NCBI RefSeq assembly: GCF_020103725.1
Contig: NZ_JAHXBG010000001.1
Location: 124,001-188,000 of the forward strand
Direction: 5' to 3'
Source: Hyalangium gracile
GTDB lineage: Bacteria; Myxococcota; Myxococcia; Myxococcales; Myxococcaceae
Length of the DNA: 64,000 bases
Part shown: piece by piece, positions 17,965 through 28,300 of the stretch
Numbering within the stretch: position 1 is the first letter of the stretch
How the letters are laid out: the number at the start of each line of letters is the position of its first letter
Program-made: the position numbers and the translations under genes
Notes under the pieces: model-generated
The model's database searches: none
What the model was told of the DNA's origin: nothing
The model's input: only the letters and a program-made list of their open reading frames with translations

Positions 17965-18720
17965 TCACCTGGGTACTCCTCCATCCCCGTCATTCAAGGG
18001 CAGGCTGGTAGGTTGGGGCACGGCCATGAGGCCTCCGTCCAGGTACTCCCACCGGACCCCGGCATCCGCTGGCAACATCGTCAGCCCGGGAATGACTCCA
18101 GGCTCCGCTTCCCGTGCCTCACCCACCCCCTCGGGGCGCTCGAGGATGACCACTCCTGGCATATCCACCGGCTCCGTCACGATCCTCACGATTCCACTGT
18201 CAGGCGTCTGCAATGCGCTCGGGCCAGGGACGACTCCCGGCTCCGTGATGACGATGACCGTCCCTCCCTCGGGCGTCTTCAGGCGCCAGACGCCATGGTC
18301 AGGCTCGGAGCCAATGACACGCCGGAGGATGCGTCCGTCCACGCTGATGGCATACTTCGCGCCCGAATCCATCGCCGGAGCCTGGCGGTGGCAGTAGGCG
18401 AGATCTTCCTCGACGTAGACAAAGATGATGTCGCCCTGGCGGGTGAACCGGTACGTGTGCGCTTCCGGCCTGGCCCAACACGGCCGCTCGGAGGCTCCCG
18501 CGGGAAAGAGATCCTGCTCGACGATCCTCAGGGCGCGAAGCACTTCGCCATCCAGCTGATACGTCTTCCCCTGCCCCCCCACCGTGACCAGGCCTTGCCC
18601 GGTGGAGACCGGGAAGATGATCGACGGGTCATTCTCCACGGGCGTTGGAGACAGCCCAGGGGCGCGGGCACAGCCCGAGAGGGCGATGAACACTGCAAGT
18701 ATCCACTCTCTCACGGTCAT
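17965..18720 (-). CDS. Hypothetical lipoprotein
   Basis: 251 aa. A lipoprotein signal with lipobox LSGC (Cys17) is clear. The mature part has an N-terminal domain containing YRFTRQGDIIFVYVEEDLAY and a C-terminal half rich in Val, Gly, Pro and Glu with short repeated phrases (VIVITEPGVVPGP, VRIVTEPVDMPGV), suggestive of an all-beta repeat. No family recognised. It sits 22 bp before lspA and 24 bp after another lipoprotein gene. Confidence 0.65.
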   Translation of the reverse strand: MTVREWILAVFIALSGCARAPGLSPTPVENDPSIIFPVSTGQGLVTVGGQGKTYQLDGEVLRALRIVEQDLFPAGASERPCWARPEAHTYRFTRQGDIIFVYVEEDLAYCHRQAPAMDSGAKYAISVDGRILRRVIGSEPDHGVWRLKTPEGGTVIVITEPGVVPGPSALQTPDSGIVRIVTEPVDMPGVVILERPEGVGEAREAEPGVIPGLTMLPADAGVRWEYLDGGLMAVPQPTSLPLNDGDGGVPR

Positions 18721-18744
18721 GACGGGCTCGCGAGTGCTCCTGCG

Positions 18745-19449
18745 CTACCGAGCAAGGGCGATGATCTCCTGTTTCCACTTCCCTCCCAGCCGGGTCCACC
18801 TCACCATCGCGCGCGTTGCAGGGATGTACTGATAGAAGCCATCGCAGGTGGGCGCCCCAGGATCCTTCGAGTTCGAGAAGAACGCGACGATGGAAAGCAG
18901 AACCTGACCGTGATCCCTGGTCGTGATGACCCATGAGTGAACGCTGGCCATCGCTTCGATGAAGCGCATATCCCGCTCGGAGACTTGTGTCCCAAACGGG
19001 TGATTGTGGAGCGCGATGATGTACTTCAGGTCAGCTGACTCGTAACGCGTGTCGTTGACGAAGGCTGGAAGGACACAGCTCTTTCTGCCAGTCACCACAT
19101 CGTCGGGCGCTGATCGATCCGTCAGCATGCTCAACTCGTACATGTGTGCCGGGGTGTAGTACAGCCAGGCGCAATACTCGGTCGCGGTCCGCCGGGCCAA
19201 CTCTGGATTGGCGCCTTGAAGGTAGCCCACGACAGCGTTGGGCTTGGAGAGGATCATCGGGCAGGCTGCTTCCAGCGCGTCCGCGTACGAGGGAAACGGG
19301 CCGAAGTTCTTCATGGGGCCCGGAATCCGCGCTGCATCCTCCATGGGACCTGGCCGCCAGACTCCTTCAGGGGCTTGTGGCGCTGAGCATCCCAGCCAGA
19401 GACAGCTCGCGATCAGAAGAAGCTTACGGACCCACCCCTGAGCTGCCAT
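18745..19449 (-). CDS. Lipoprotein with a JAB/MPN-like metalloprotease motif
   Basis: 234 aa; signal peptide and lipobox ending at Cys21. Residues 146-160 read IALHNHPFGTQVSERD, matching the JAMM metal-binding pattern HxHP...SxxD (H148, H150, S157, D160), and E105 is a possible catalytic Glu upstream. JAMM proteins cleave isopeptide or peptide bonds or serve as non-catalytic scaffolds. A lipid-anchored version in the envelope is unusual. First gene of the run leading to lspA. Confidence 0.6.
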   Translation of the reverse strand: MAAQGWVRKLLLIASCLWLGCSAPQAPEGVWRPGPMEDAARIPGPMKNFGPFPSYADALEAACPMILSKPNAVVGYLQGANPELARRTATEYCAWLYYTPAHMYELSMLTDRSAPDDVVTGRKSCVLPAFVNDTRYESADLKYIIALHNHPFGTQVSERDMRFIEAMASVHSWVITTRDHGQVLLSIVAFFSNSKDPGAPTCDGFYQYIPATRAMVRWTRLGGKWKQEIIALAR

Positions 19450-19677
19450 GGAGAAAGCCTACTACTCACACCTGGAGTGGAACAATTTGAGGGCTGCTTC
19501 CGGCTACGCCCCCCCTGGCAACCTCGAGAAGTGCCTCTCCGCACTCTCCAGGTCTCGCCTGGAGAGCAGGCAGCCTCGCGCGAGGCGGATTGCCGGCCTG
19601 CCCTCGCGTACACACCTCTGTGCCCGAGGTGGTGGGCGCCCTGCGTGTCCCTCCACCGCAAGGTTCGGAGGTGGACG

Positions 19678-20043
19678 ATGCGGAAGATGATCCTCGCCGC
19701 GGCCCTGGCGCTGGTGGCCACCGGGTGCGGCGCGAAGCGAATCACCGCGGATCCGCCCACGGAGCGGCTGGCTGAGTCCCAGACCACCATCCGCGCCGCG
19801 GAGCAGGTCGGCGCCGCGCGCGTCCCCGAGGCCGCGACGTACCTGGGCTTCGCCCAGCAGCAGGTGGCGGCGGCACAGCAGCTGATGTCCGAGGGCCGGT
19901 ACGAAGCCGCCGACCTCCAGCTCCAGCAGGCGGCGGCGGACGCGCAGCTCGCGTTCGCCCTGGCTCGCGCGGTGCCCCTGGAGAACGAGGCGCGGCGGCT
20001 GTTGGAGCAGGTGGAGGCGCTGCGCAGCAGCAACCCTCGGTAG
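19678..20043 (+). CDS. DUF4398 lipoprotein
   Basis: 121 aa. Lipobox VATGC gives a lipidated Cys at about residue 17. The mature protein is helical with the DUF4398 pattern (TERLAESQTTIRAAEQVGAA then AATYLGFAQQQVAAAQQL). Start at 19678 has GGAGG just upstream. It is followed after 19 bp by an OmpA lipoprotein that begins with a similar domain, so the two are probably an operon and may work together at the peptidoglycan/outer membrane. Confidence 0.8.
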   Translation: MRKMILAAALALVATGCGAKRITADPPTERLAESQTTIRAAEQVGAARVPEAATYLGFAQQQVAAAQQLMSEGRYEAADLQLQQAAADAQLAFALARAVPLENEARRLLEQVEALRSSNPR

Positions 20044-20062
20044 GCCAGACAGGAGACGCGCC

Positions 20063-21217
20063 ATGCACCGGTGGAAGCAACGCGTGTGGAGCTGGGCGGG
20101 GATCGCCGCCCTGATGACAGGGTGTGTCGTGCATGCCCCGCCGCCCAGGGAGCTCATCGATGCCCGTGCCGCGTACGAGCACGCCTCGACGAACCCCACG
20201 GTGCAGCAGGAGAGCTCGCGGGACTTGAAGGAGGCCTGGCAGGCCCTGCTCGAGGCCGAGCGCGAGTACGACCGGGACAACAAGTCGGCCCGCGCGCGCT
20301 CGCTGGCGTACGTGGCGCTGCGCAAGGCGCAGATCGCCGAGGCGCACGCGAGCCTCGTGGTGGCCGAGCGGCAGCGGGCCGTGGCCGCCCAGGCGCTGGC
20401 CGAGACGCGCGAGGCCCAGCGGCGGCAGGCGATGGCGGAGCTGAACGCGGCGCAGCAGCAGCTCGCCGAGGCCCGGCGCATGAGGGACGAGGCGGCGCGG
20501 CTGGCTGAAGCGCGGCGGCTCCAGGCGGAGACAGCCCAGCTCCAGGCCGAGGCCCGCCGCCAGCAGGAGCAGATGGAGCAGCTGTCGCTGCAGGAGCAGC
20601 AGCGGCGCGAGGCGGAGGCCCAGGCCCAGCGGCTGGCCGAGGCGCAGGCCCAGGCCGAGGCGGAGCGCCTGGCGCGCGAGGAGGCCGAGCGTCGAGCCGC
20701 CGAGCAGCTCGAGGCGGAGCGGCAGGCCCGCGCGGAGGCGGAGCGCCGGGCCAGCGAGGCCCTCGCCGGGCTGGAGCGGGCCGGAGAGGTGGGCGTGCGA
20801 GAGGACGCGCGAGGCACGGTGCTGACGCTCTCGGGCAGCGTGCTCTTCGCCTCCGGGCAGGCGGACCTGCTGCCCTCCGCGCGCAACCGGCTCACCGAGG
20901 TGGCCCAGGCGCTGAAGCAGGCCGACAACCGGCTCACCATCGAGGGCCACACGGACGCGCAGGGGCCGGACCACTACAACGAGGAGCTCTCGCTGCGGCG
21001 GGCGGAGCAGGTGCGTGACTTCCTCATCTCCCAAGGCGTCTCGCCGGACCGCGTCACGGTGCGCGGCCTGGGTGAGTACCGCCCCGTGGCCAGCAACGCC
21101 ACGGCCGAGGGCCGCGCGAACAACCGCCGCGTGGAGATCGTCCTCCAGCGCACGCCCACGGGCGAGGACGACCGCACGGGAGTCGGCGGCAGCGGCCAGA
21201 GGAACGAAGTCCGCTGA
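20063..21217 (+). CDS. OmpA-family lipoprotein with DUF4398-like and coiled-coil regions
   Basis: 384 aa. Lipobox MTGC (Cys21); residues 25-110 resemble DUF4398; residues about 110-255 form a long Ala/Glu/Gln/Arg coiled coil with many RRQAEAQ-like heptads; residues about 262-372 are an OmpA peptidoglycan-binding domain (LTIEGHTDAQGPDHYN, LSLRRAEQVRDFL, ANNRRVEIV). It probably tethers the outer membrane to the cell wall. It lies directly behind the small DUF4398 lipoprotein. Confidence 0.88.
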   Translation: MHRWKQRVWSWAGIAALMTGCVVHAPPPRELIDARAAYEHASTNPTVQQESSRDLKEAWQALLEAEREYDRDNKSARARSLAYVALRKAQIAEAHASLVVAERQRAVAAQALAETREAQRRQAMAELNAAQQQLAEARRMRDEAARLAEARRLQAETAQLQAEARRQQEQMEQLSLQEQQRREAEAQAQRLAEAQAQAEAERLAREEAERRAAEQLEAERQARAEAERRASEALAGLERAGEVGVREDARGTVLTLSGSVLFASGQADLLPSARNRLTEVAQALKQADNRLTIEGHTDAQGPDHYNEELSLRRAEQVRDFLISQGVSPDRVTVRGLGEYRPVASNATAEGRANNRRVEIVLQRTPTGEDDRTGVGGSGQRNEVR

Positions 21218-21326
21218 GCCCTACCCTCCCGGTAGGAGCCGTGAAGGTGGCACAGGCGGACGAGGGCGCCGCGACGGGAAGAACAGGCCACGTGCCGCTT
21301 CCCGCGCTACGCTCCACTCCCTGGCC

Positions 21327-21923
21327 ATGTCGTCCGACCCTACTCCCGTCCTGTTGACCACAGACCGGCTACATCTGGCGATGCTGCCCCCGGATGCCGC
21401 CGGGCGCGTGCTCGCCTACCACCAGGTCAACGAGGAGCACCTCGGCCCCGTGTCCCCGGCGCGCCCACCCACCTTCTTCACGCTGATGTACTGGAGGACG
21501 CGGCTGGCGCAGGACCGGGAGGACTTCCGGCATGACCTGGGGCTGCGCCTCTTCGTGCTGCCGCGCGAGCAGCCGCTGGTCACCGCGCCGGTGATCGGCA
21601 CGGTGAGCTTCACCAACATCCGCCGAGGCCCGCTGCAGGCGTGCGAGCTGGGCTACGGGCTGGACTTCCGCCACCAGGGCAAGGGGCTGATGACCGAGGC
21701 GCTGCGAACGGCCTGCATCTACGCCTTCAGCGCCATGGGGCTGCACCGCATCCAGGCCAACCACCTGCCGGAGAACCTGCGCAGCGCGGCGGTGCTGCGC
21801 CGGCTGGGCTTCGTGGTGGAGGGCTACGCGCGCGACTTCCTGCTCATCAACGGGCAGTGGAGGGACCATGTCCTCACCTCGCTCGTCGCGCCCAGGGAGC
21901 CCGCCGAGCCCGTGAAGCCCTGA
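21327..21923 (+). CDS. GNAT family acetyltransferase (RimJ-like)
   Basis: 198 aa. RimJ/RimL-type acetyltransferase: LLTTDRLHLAMLPPDAAGRV at the N-terminus, acetyl-CoA loop in the stretch LGYGLDFRHQGKGLMTEAL, and the C-terminal motif NLRSAAVLRRLGFVVEGYAR. These transfer acetyl groups to the N-terminus of ribosomal proteins or to small amines. No operon partner; the next gene starts 256 bp further on. Confidence 0.88.
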   Translation: MSSDPTPVLLTTDRLHLAMLPPDAAGRVLAYHQVNEEHLGPVSPARPPTFFTLMYWRTRLAQDREDFRHDLGLRLFVLPREQPLVTAPVIGTVSFTNIRRGPLQACELGYGLDFRHQGKGLMTEALRTACIYAFSAMGLHRIQANHLPENLRSAAVLRRLGFVVEGYARDFLLINGQWRDHVLTSLVAPREPAEPVKP

Positions 21924-22179
21924 GCAGGGGCCAGCCCGCTTGACGCCGTGCGTCTCCCCCCCACCGAGCCTACCTGGGAAAGCGGGTCCGGAGGCCCTGC
22001 CCGGGAAACCCCAGGGGGTGCCACTCACCCGGCAGGAGGTCCGCCAGGTCGGCGGGCACCCGCCGTCGCGGCACACCGGAATGTTTCTTCCCTGGAGTTT
22101 CACTCCGTGTGATCAAAGCGCCAGTGCACTGAAAAAAGGGTACTTGAGCTAAGTTTCGGGCCTACGTCGGGACTCCCCC

Positions 22180-24771
22180 ATGCCTCTCCAACCATCCCAG
22201 GCGGATGCTCAGGCGCGAGATTCATCCTCTTCACGCCCGACCTCGTCTGGCCCGGTGATGACAGTCCAGGAGCAGCTGGAGGCCAGCCGACGTCTGTTGC
22301 ACGCGCTCTCGCAGGTGCACGCCGACTTCATCACCCATGGAGACCACCGGCCCATCTTCGAGCAGCTGCTGGTGCTCATGGTCGAGCTGACGCGCAGCGA
22401 GCGCGGCGTCATCGCGGAGGTCCAGCGCAGTCCGGACGGCGCCCCGGCGCTCCAGCTCCACGCCGTCTGCGCCTGGCCCGACGCGCTGGCGGACCTGCGG
22501 ACCCTGGCCGGCGGCGCGCTCGCCTCGGGTGAGCCCGTGATGCTCCCGGCCCCGGCGCTCCCAGGCGAAGCACTGGACGGGGCGCACCCGCCCGCCTTCC
22601 TCGGGATGCCCTTCAAGCTCCAGGGCGACGTGGTGGGGGTGGTGGGCCTGGGCCTGCGGCCCGGGGGCTACGACGCGTTCCACGTCTCGTTCCTGCAGCC
22701 CGTCCTCACCACCTGCGGCACCCTGATCCACGCCCGGCGAGAGGCCGAGCGGCGCCATCAGGGCGAGCTGGCGCTCACGGCCCAGCAGGCGCTGATGAAG
22801 AAGCTGGCCCTGGTGGCCGCGCGGACGGACAACGCGGTCATCATCACCGACTCCACGGGGCGCACCGAGTGGGTGAACGAGGGCTTCACCCGCATCACCG
22901 GCTACACGCTCGAGGAGACCGTGGGGCGCAAGCCGGGCGAGCTCCTGCAGGGACCGGACACGGACCGCAAGAGCATCGTGGCCATGAGCGAGGCCCTGCA
23001 CCGGGGCGAGGGCATCACCGTCGAGCTGCTCAACTACGGCAAGTCCGGCCGGCCCTACTGGAACCTCATCGAGGTGCAGCCGGTGCACGACGCGGACGGC
23101 AAGATCGTCCAGTTCGTGGCCATCGAGAGCGATGTCACCGCGCGCAAGCAGCTCCAGCAGCAGGTGTCCGAGAGCGCCGAGCGGCTCCGGCTGGCGCTGG
23201 ACAGCGCCGAGGACGGCCTGTGGGACTGGAATGTGCGCACCCACGAGCTCACCGTCAGCCCCCGGTGGCTGCTCATGCTGGGCTATGAGCCCACCCTCAA
23301 GACGAGCTTCGAGTTCTGGAGCCAGCACCTCTGCCACCCGGAGGATCTCCCCGAGGCCCACCGACGGCTGACCGAGCACATGGAGGGGCGCACCCCCATG
23401 TACGAGTTCGAGCACCGCCTGCGCCACAAGGATGGGAGCTGGGTCTGGGTGCTGGGCCGGGCCAAGGTGGTGGAGCGGGACGAGCAGGGCCGCGCCGTGC
23501 GCGTCGTGGGCATCAACTCGGACATCACCTCGCGCCGGCGCGCCCAGGAGCACCTGCAGGCCTTCATCCAGGCCATCCCGGACATGATCCTCCGGGTGCG
23601 CGCGGATGGCCTGTGCCTGGGCTTCAAGCCGTCCGCGCTCGAGCCGACGTTCATGTCCCCCGACGCGTTCCTCGGCAGGAACATCTACGAGACGTCCCTG
23701 CCGGAGCAGCTGCTGACGCACCTGCGGGCCGCGCTCCAGCGCGTCACCCACGACAGCTCGCTGGAGATCTTCGAGTTCCCCATGGAGATGCCCTTCGGCA
23801 TCCACCAGTACGAGGCGCGCGTGGTGCCCAGCGGCCCGGACGAGGGCACCTGCATCGTGCGCAACATCACCGCGCGCAAGCTCGTGGAGGAGCAGCGACG
23901 CCGCCAGCAGGAGCAGCTGGAGGAGCGGGTGCGCCACGCGACGCGCGAGCTGGAGTCGCGCCAGGCCCAGCTCATCCAGTCCGAGAAGCTGGCCTCGCTC
24001 GGGCAGATGGCGGCCAGCATCGCCCACGAGATCAACAACCCGGTGGGCTACGTCTCCAGCAACGTCTCCACGCTGGGCGGCTACATCTCGGTGCTGCGCC
24101 GGCTGCTCGAGCTGCACATGCGGATGGAGGAGGCGCTGCCCCCGGAGGCCCGCGAGGCGGTGGCCGAGCTGCTGGAGCAGATCCGCACCGTGCGCGAGCA
24201 GGAGCACCTGGACGAGCTGCTGCAGGACATGGACGACCTGCTGTCGGACACGAAGGAGGGCACCGCGCGCATCCGCGAGTTCATCCAGGACCTCAAGACG
24301 TTCGTGCGCGAGGAGTCCGGCACCACGCAGCAGGCGGACCTCAACAAGCTGCTGCAGGTGACGCTGCGCATGCTCCGCCACGAGCTGAAGCACAAGGTGC
24401 AGGTGCGCCTGGACTTCGGGCCCATGCCGCTGGTGCGCTGCTACCCCACGCAGCTCAACCAGGTGTTCATGAACCTGCTGCTCAACGCGGCGCAGGCCAT
24501 CGAGCCGCGCGGCGACATCCACATCACCACCCGCCGCGAGGGCAGCGAGGCGGTGGTGTGGATCCGGGACACGGGCCGGGGGATGAGCCAGGAGACGCTG
24601 GAGCGGCTGTTCACGCCCTTCTTCACCACCAAGCCCGCGGGCCAGGGCACAGGCCTGGGCCTGTCCATCTGCTACGCCATCATCAGCCGCCACAAGGGCC
24701 GCATCCAGGTGGACAGCGAGCTGGGCAAGGGCACCACCTTCCTGGTGCGCCTGCCCCTCAGCGAGGAGTGA
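22180..24771 (+). CDS. GAF/multi-PAS sensor histidine kinase
   Basis: 863 aa, no transmembrane helix, so cytoplasmic. Order: GAF (about 30-190), PAS1 (205-325, VIITDSTGRTEWVNEGFTRI; LOV-like but without the flavin-binding Cys), PAS2 (330-450, with a PAC-type WDWNVRTHELTVSP), PAS3 (455-575), coiled coil, HisKA with phospho-acceptor H616 (MAASIAHEINNPVGYVSSN), and HATPase (QVFMNLLLNAAQAI, DTGRGM, GTGLGLSI). No receiver partner lies next to it, so it is an orphan kinase. Confidence 0.9.
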   Translation: MPLQPSQADAQARDSSSSRPTSSGPVMTVQEQLEASRRLLHALSQVHADFITHGDHRPIFEQLLVLMVELTRSERGVIAEVQRSPDGAPALQLHAVCAWPDALADLRTLAGGALASGEPVMLPAPALPGEALDGAHPPAFLGMPFKLQGDVVGVVGLGLRPGGYDAFHVSFLQPVLTTCGTLIHARREAERRHQGELALTAQQALMKKLALVAARTDNAVIITDSTGRTEWVNEGFTRITGYTLEETVGRKPGELLQGPDTDRKSIVAMSEALHRGEGITVELLNYGKSGRPYWNLIEVQPVHDADGKIVQFVAIESDVTARKQLQQQVSESAERLRLALDSAEDGLWDWNVRTHELTVSPRWLLMLGYEPTLKTSFEFWSQHLCHPEDLPEAHRRLTEHMEGRTPMYEFEHRLRHKDGSWVWVLGRAKVVERDEQGRAVRVVGINSDITSRRRAQEHLQAFIQAIPDMILRVRADGLCLGFKPSALEPTFMSPDAFLGRNIYETSLPEQLLTHLRAALQRVTHDSSLEIFEFPMEMPFGIHQYEARVVPSGPDEGTCIVRNITARKLVEEQRRRQQEQLEERVRHATRELESRQAQLIQSEKLASLGQMAASIAHEINNPVGYVSSNVSTLGGYISVLRRLLELHMRMEEALPPEAREAVAELLEQIRTVREQEHLDELLQDMDDLLSDTKEGTARIREFIQDLKTFVREESGTTQQADLNKLLQVTLRMLRHELKHKVQVRLDFGPMPLVRCYPTQLNQVFMNLLLNAAQAIEPRGDIHITTRREGSEAVVWIRDTGRGMSQETLERLFTPFFTTKPAGQGTGLGLSICYAIISRHKGRIQVDSELGKGTTFLVRLPLSEE

Positions 24772-24783
24772 GCTCCCCGCGCC

Positions 24784-25278
24784 TCACTTGTGGCTGGCGA
24801 GCAAGTCCTCCCGCAGACGCGTGAGCACCTTGCCCAGCAGGTTCTGCCCTCGCCACTGCGAGGGGTTCTGGATGCGGGGATCCTCCTGGGACAGGCCCAC
24901 GCCCCAGATTCGATCCGTGGGGCTGGCCTCCACCAGCTCCGTGCCCGCCGTGGCCAGCAGCAGCTCCAGCAGCTCGGGGTTCTGGGTGAACTTGGCGTGG
25001 TTGCCCTCGTACACGATGCGCTCGCGCTCACGCTGCCACACGCGCTCGTCGAAGCGGCCCACCTTGCGGCCCAGCGCCTTCTGCGTCTTGGGCGAGCTGG
25101 AGGACAGGATGCGCGAGGCCACCTCCATGTCTCCGAACAGCTCCGCCTTGCCGTACATCATGTACTGCTCGGCGCAGGTGAAGCGCTTGCCCTTCACCAC
25201 GAACTTCGCGGGGTGCCACTGCGAGAAGGGAGACTCCTGCTGCCAGAAGAAGGTGAACCGACGCTGCTCGACAGTCAT
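24784..25278 (-). CDS. NADAR family protein (YbiA-like N-glycosidase)
   Basis: 164 aa from the ATG at 25278. Family motifs: FTFFWQQESPFSQWHPAKF, FTCAEQYMMYGKAELFGD and DRIWGVGLSQEDPR. NADAR proteins hydrolyse N-glycosidic bonds, of reactive riboflavin intermediates in some bacteria or of ADP-ribose adducts in others. Convergent with the PAS kinase and 85 bp downstream of lanM on the same strand. Confidence 0.88.
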   Translation of the reverse strand: MTVEQRRFTFFWQQESPFSQWHPAKFVVKGKRFTCAEQYMMYGKAELFGDMEVASRILSSSSPKTQKALGRKVGRFDERVWQRERERIVYEGNHAKFTQNPELLELLLATAGTELVEASPTDRIWGVGLSQEDPRIQNPSQWRGQNLLGKVLTRLREDLLASHK

Positions 25279-25362
25279 GGTCCTGCTCCCAGGTTGGTGT
25301 AAAAAGCACACCAACGACGGGGACTGTATCCGGACCTGACGGAGGAATGCACCCTGCCCCTC

Positions 25363-28300
25363 TCAGCGGGGCGCGTCCAGGGAGAGGATGCCAGGCACCT
25401 GCTCGGGCGCGGAGAGCCGGAGCAGGCCGTAGCCGATGCCGGCGAGGCCCATGAGCAGTCCGGGGCTCTCGCTGCCTCGGGGCAGCCCGCAGCGCCAGCC
25501 TCCCTCGCGGCCCTGGCGGAGGACGACGGCCGCGCGCTGGAGCGCCGCCTGCGTCCAGCCAGGCTCGCCCAGCACCGAGCCCGCCAGGTGCAGCACCTCC
25601 AGGTTGCCCACGTCCCCGTGGCACAGGCAGTGGTTGCCGCCGAAGCCTCCGCGCAGCGTCGTCGCGAGCGCCGTCGCCAGCTCCTCGCGCACCCGCGGCC
25701 CGTCCAGGTGCCGGAGCGACAGCAACCGCCCGAGCGCGATGCCCGCCGCGCCGTGGCACCACATGGCCATGGAGTGGGTGTCCGTGGTGCCGGGGACGCG
25801 CAGGTCCTTCCAGTTCCCCCGCTCCGGGACGAAGAGCGAGCGCTCGTAGGTGAGCCCCTGGAGCGCCAGCTCCCGGTAGCGTGCGTCTCCCGTCGCCTCG
25901 GCCAGCTCCAGCAGCGCCCAGCAGATGCCCGCCGCGCCATGGGAGAAGCCGGACAGCGGCACCACGCCCACCTCGCCCTTCCAGCCGACCGCACCCTCCG
26001 AGACGGGCACCGCCGTGGCCACGAGCCGCTCCCCACACCGCCGCGCCATCTCCAGCAGACGGGCGTCTGCCGTCCGCCGGTGCAGGCCGATCAACGTCAC
26101 CGCGAGCCCGGCCGCGCCGCTCAGCAGATCCAGCCGCGCGTCGCTGTCCACGAGCGCCTCCAGCGCGGGCAGCCCGGCCAGCAGCTCCTCCATCAACACG
26201 GGCTCGCTCCAGAGCGCGGCCAGGTGGCCGAGCACGTACACGGCGGCGCCGCGTCCGACGAACACCCCCACTCCCGTGCCGCCGCCTCGGCCCGGCTTGC
26301 GCCAGTCCTCCCGTATCGGCTCCAGGGTGGCACGCGCGAGCGCCTCGAAGTCGGCGCGCCCCGTCCTCCGCGCCAGGTAGCCGAAGAAGAGGGCCAGCCC
26401 TCCCAGCCCCTCGTAGAGGTCCATGCCGATGGGAGACAGGCTCCAGCGCCACTGCTGCAGGTCCTCCAGGTTCAGGCCGATCCAGCACGCATCCGTGCTC
26501 CCACGGATGGCCTTGGCCGCGAGGTCCTCGCCGATGGCGACGGCCGCGGCCAGACACTCCTCGGGTGTAGCGGCGGGAAGGAGCGCCTCGTCGTCCGAGG
26601 CGGGAGCCACCCGGGCGGAGGTCCGGCCCTTGTCGAGCGACACCATCGCCTTGCGGATGAACGACACCTGCAGGGCGCAGTCGCGCTGCTCCATCCGCTC
26701 GAGCCGCTGGAGCACGTCTCCCAGGCTGTCCTGCGCGAAGTAGTCCGGGATGCACTCGCCGGTGCTGCTCCACAGGTGGCGCTGGCCCGGGCGCGCCGTG
26801 AAGAAGGGGATGTCTCCCAGGCGCAGGTCCGCGTGCTCGAACGGGAGGAGCCTGCGCAGGGCGGGCAGCTGCGTCACCTCGGCCCACAGGTGATCGAGCA
26901 CCTTGTCCCGCTCCAGTCCATCGCGGAGGAAGTCCGGATGGTGGCTCTCCTGGAGAAGCATCGCGTAGCGCTGGGTGGCGCGGGCGATGTACCGGACCTC
27001 CACGTCCGCGAAGGCGCGCAGCCGGGGCGCCAGGGCCTCGCGCTCGCGCGACAGCAGGGCGTACGTCTCCTCGAAGCCCTGGACGAGCTCCTCGGTGAAC
27101 TCGGAGGCGTCCGCCGGCGCGTCTCCCAGCATCGGGCGGTTGTTCGAGCCCGCCATCACTCCCTGGCGGCGGACCACCCGCATGGTGTCGCTGCCGGACG
27201 CCTCCACCATGGGCACGCGTTGCGGCGTGAGCTGTCCGGCCTCGCCTCCGAGCCCGCTCATGTCGAGCCCGGCCCTGCCCTCGCGCCCGAAGAGGAACAG
27301 CGGCAGCATGCCCACGGAGACGATGGACTGATTCAGCAGCCCCCACGCGCGCGAGCGCGCCCGCTCTCCCGCCTCCAAGGGAGCGCGGTGGTGGAAGAGC
27401 GCCTCCAGGTCCACCAGCACCGGGAACTCGCCCGAGGCGATCAGGTTCTCCAGGTGGAAGTCCACGGCGGACAGCAGGTGGAGCAGCGCCAGGAAGCTGC
27501 CCTGTCTCCAATAGAAGCGCTGGAGCGCCTGGCGCGAGTCACAGCCGGTGGGGCGCACGAACTCGACCCAGCCATAGGTGCCTCGGTCCAGCACGGTGAG
27601 CACGCGGTGCGGATGGCGCAGCCCTCGCGGGTTGAGCCAGTCGAGCAGCTGCTGGAAGCGCACGTCCACCGCCAGGGACTTCGGCTTGTAGACGAGCCGC
27701 AGCCCCGAGCTGAACCGCAGCAGGAAGACGCCGCGGCCCTGCCGGTGCACATCCGAGATGCCGCCCTGCAGGGCCTCGAGCGTGCCGAGCGCGCCGCCCC
27801 CGAGGAACGTCCGCTCCAGCAGCTCGCGATCCGCTGCGAGGTGCCCCAGCAGCTCCAGGCTGGTCTCCCGCCAGCGCTCCAGGGTGGTGACCATCAGCCG
27901 GGCCAGCACGGGGTACTCCTCCAGGAGCGCGGCGCGGACGCGCGGCTGCTGGAGCCGGACCGTGGCGAAATCGTGGAACCGCTCCTGCGGGGTGCTCCCC
28001 GAGAGCTGGTCCATCATCCGAGCCACATTGAGCTCCAGGATGAGGACACGAGAGGCCAGCTCGTGCAGCCGCACGGCCAGCGCCTCCAGCAGAGTGGCTT
28101 CGACACCGGGGCTCGCGAGCGGCACCTCCGAAGGGTGGCGCGCCCTCAGCTCCACCAGGCCCGCTCGCAGCCGCGCCGCCCCGAGCCGAAGGAACGGGTG
28201 GAGGATGCCGGAGAACGGCAGCCCCGGCTTGCCAGGGCCCGAGGGCGCGGCGAACACCGCGGGCAGCGGCTCCTCCGAGGCGCCGTCAGAGAGCACCTCC

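Noticed and set aside
22080-22179. Hairpin GGAGT...ACTCC before the PAS kinase as a terminator
   Set aside because: Stem of only five pairs without a T tract; not convincing.
22231-24693. 820-codon open frame opposite the PAS histidine kinase
   Set aside because: Mirror of a well-conserved kinase; residue mix (His, Val, Leu, Glu) typical of antisense high-GC frames.
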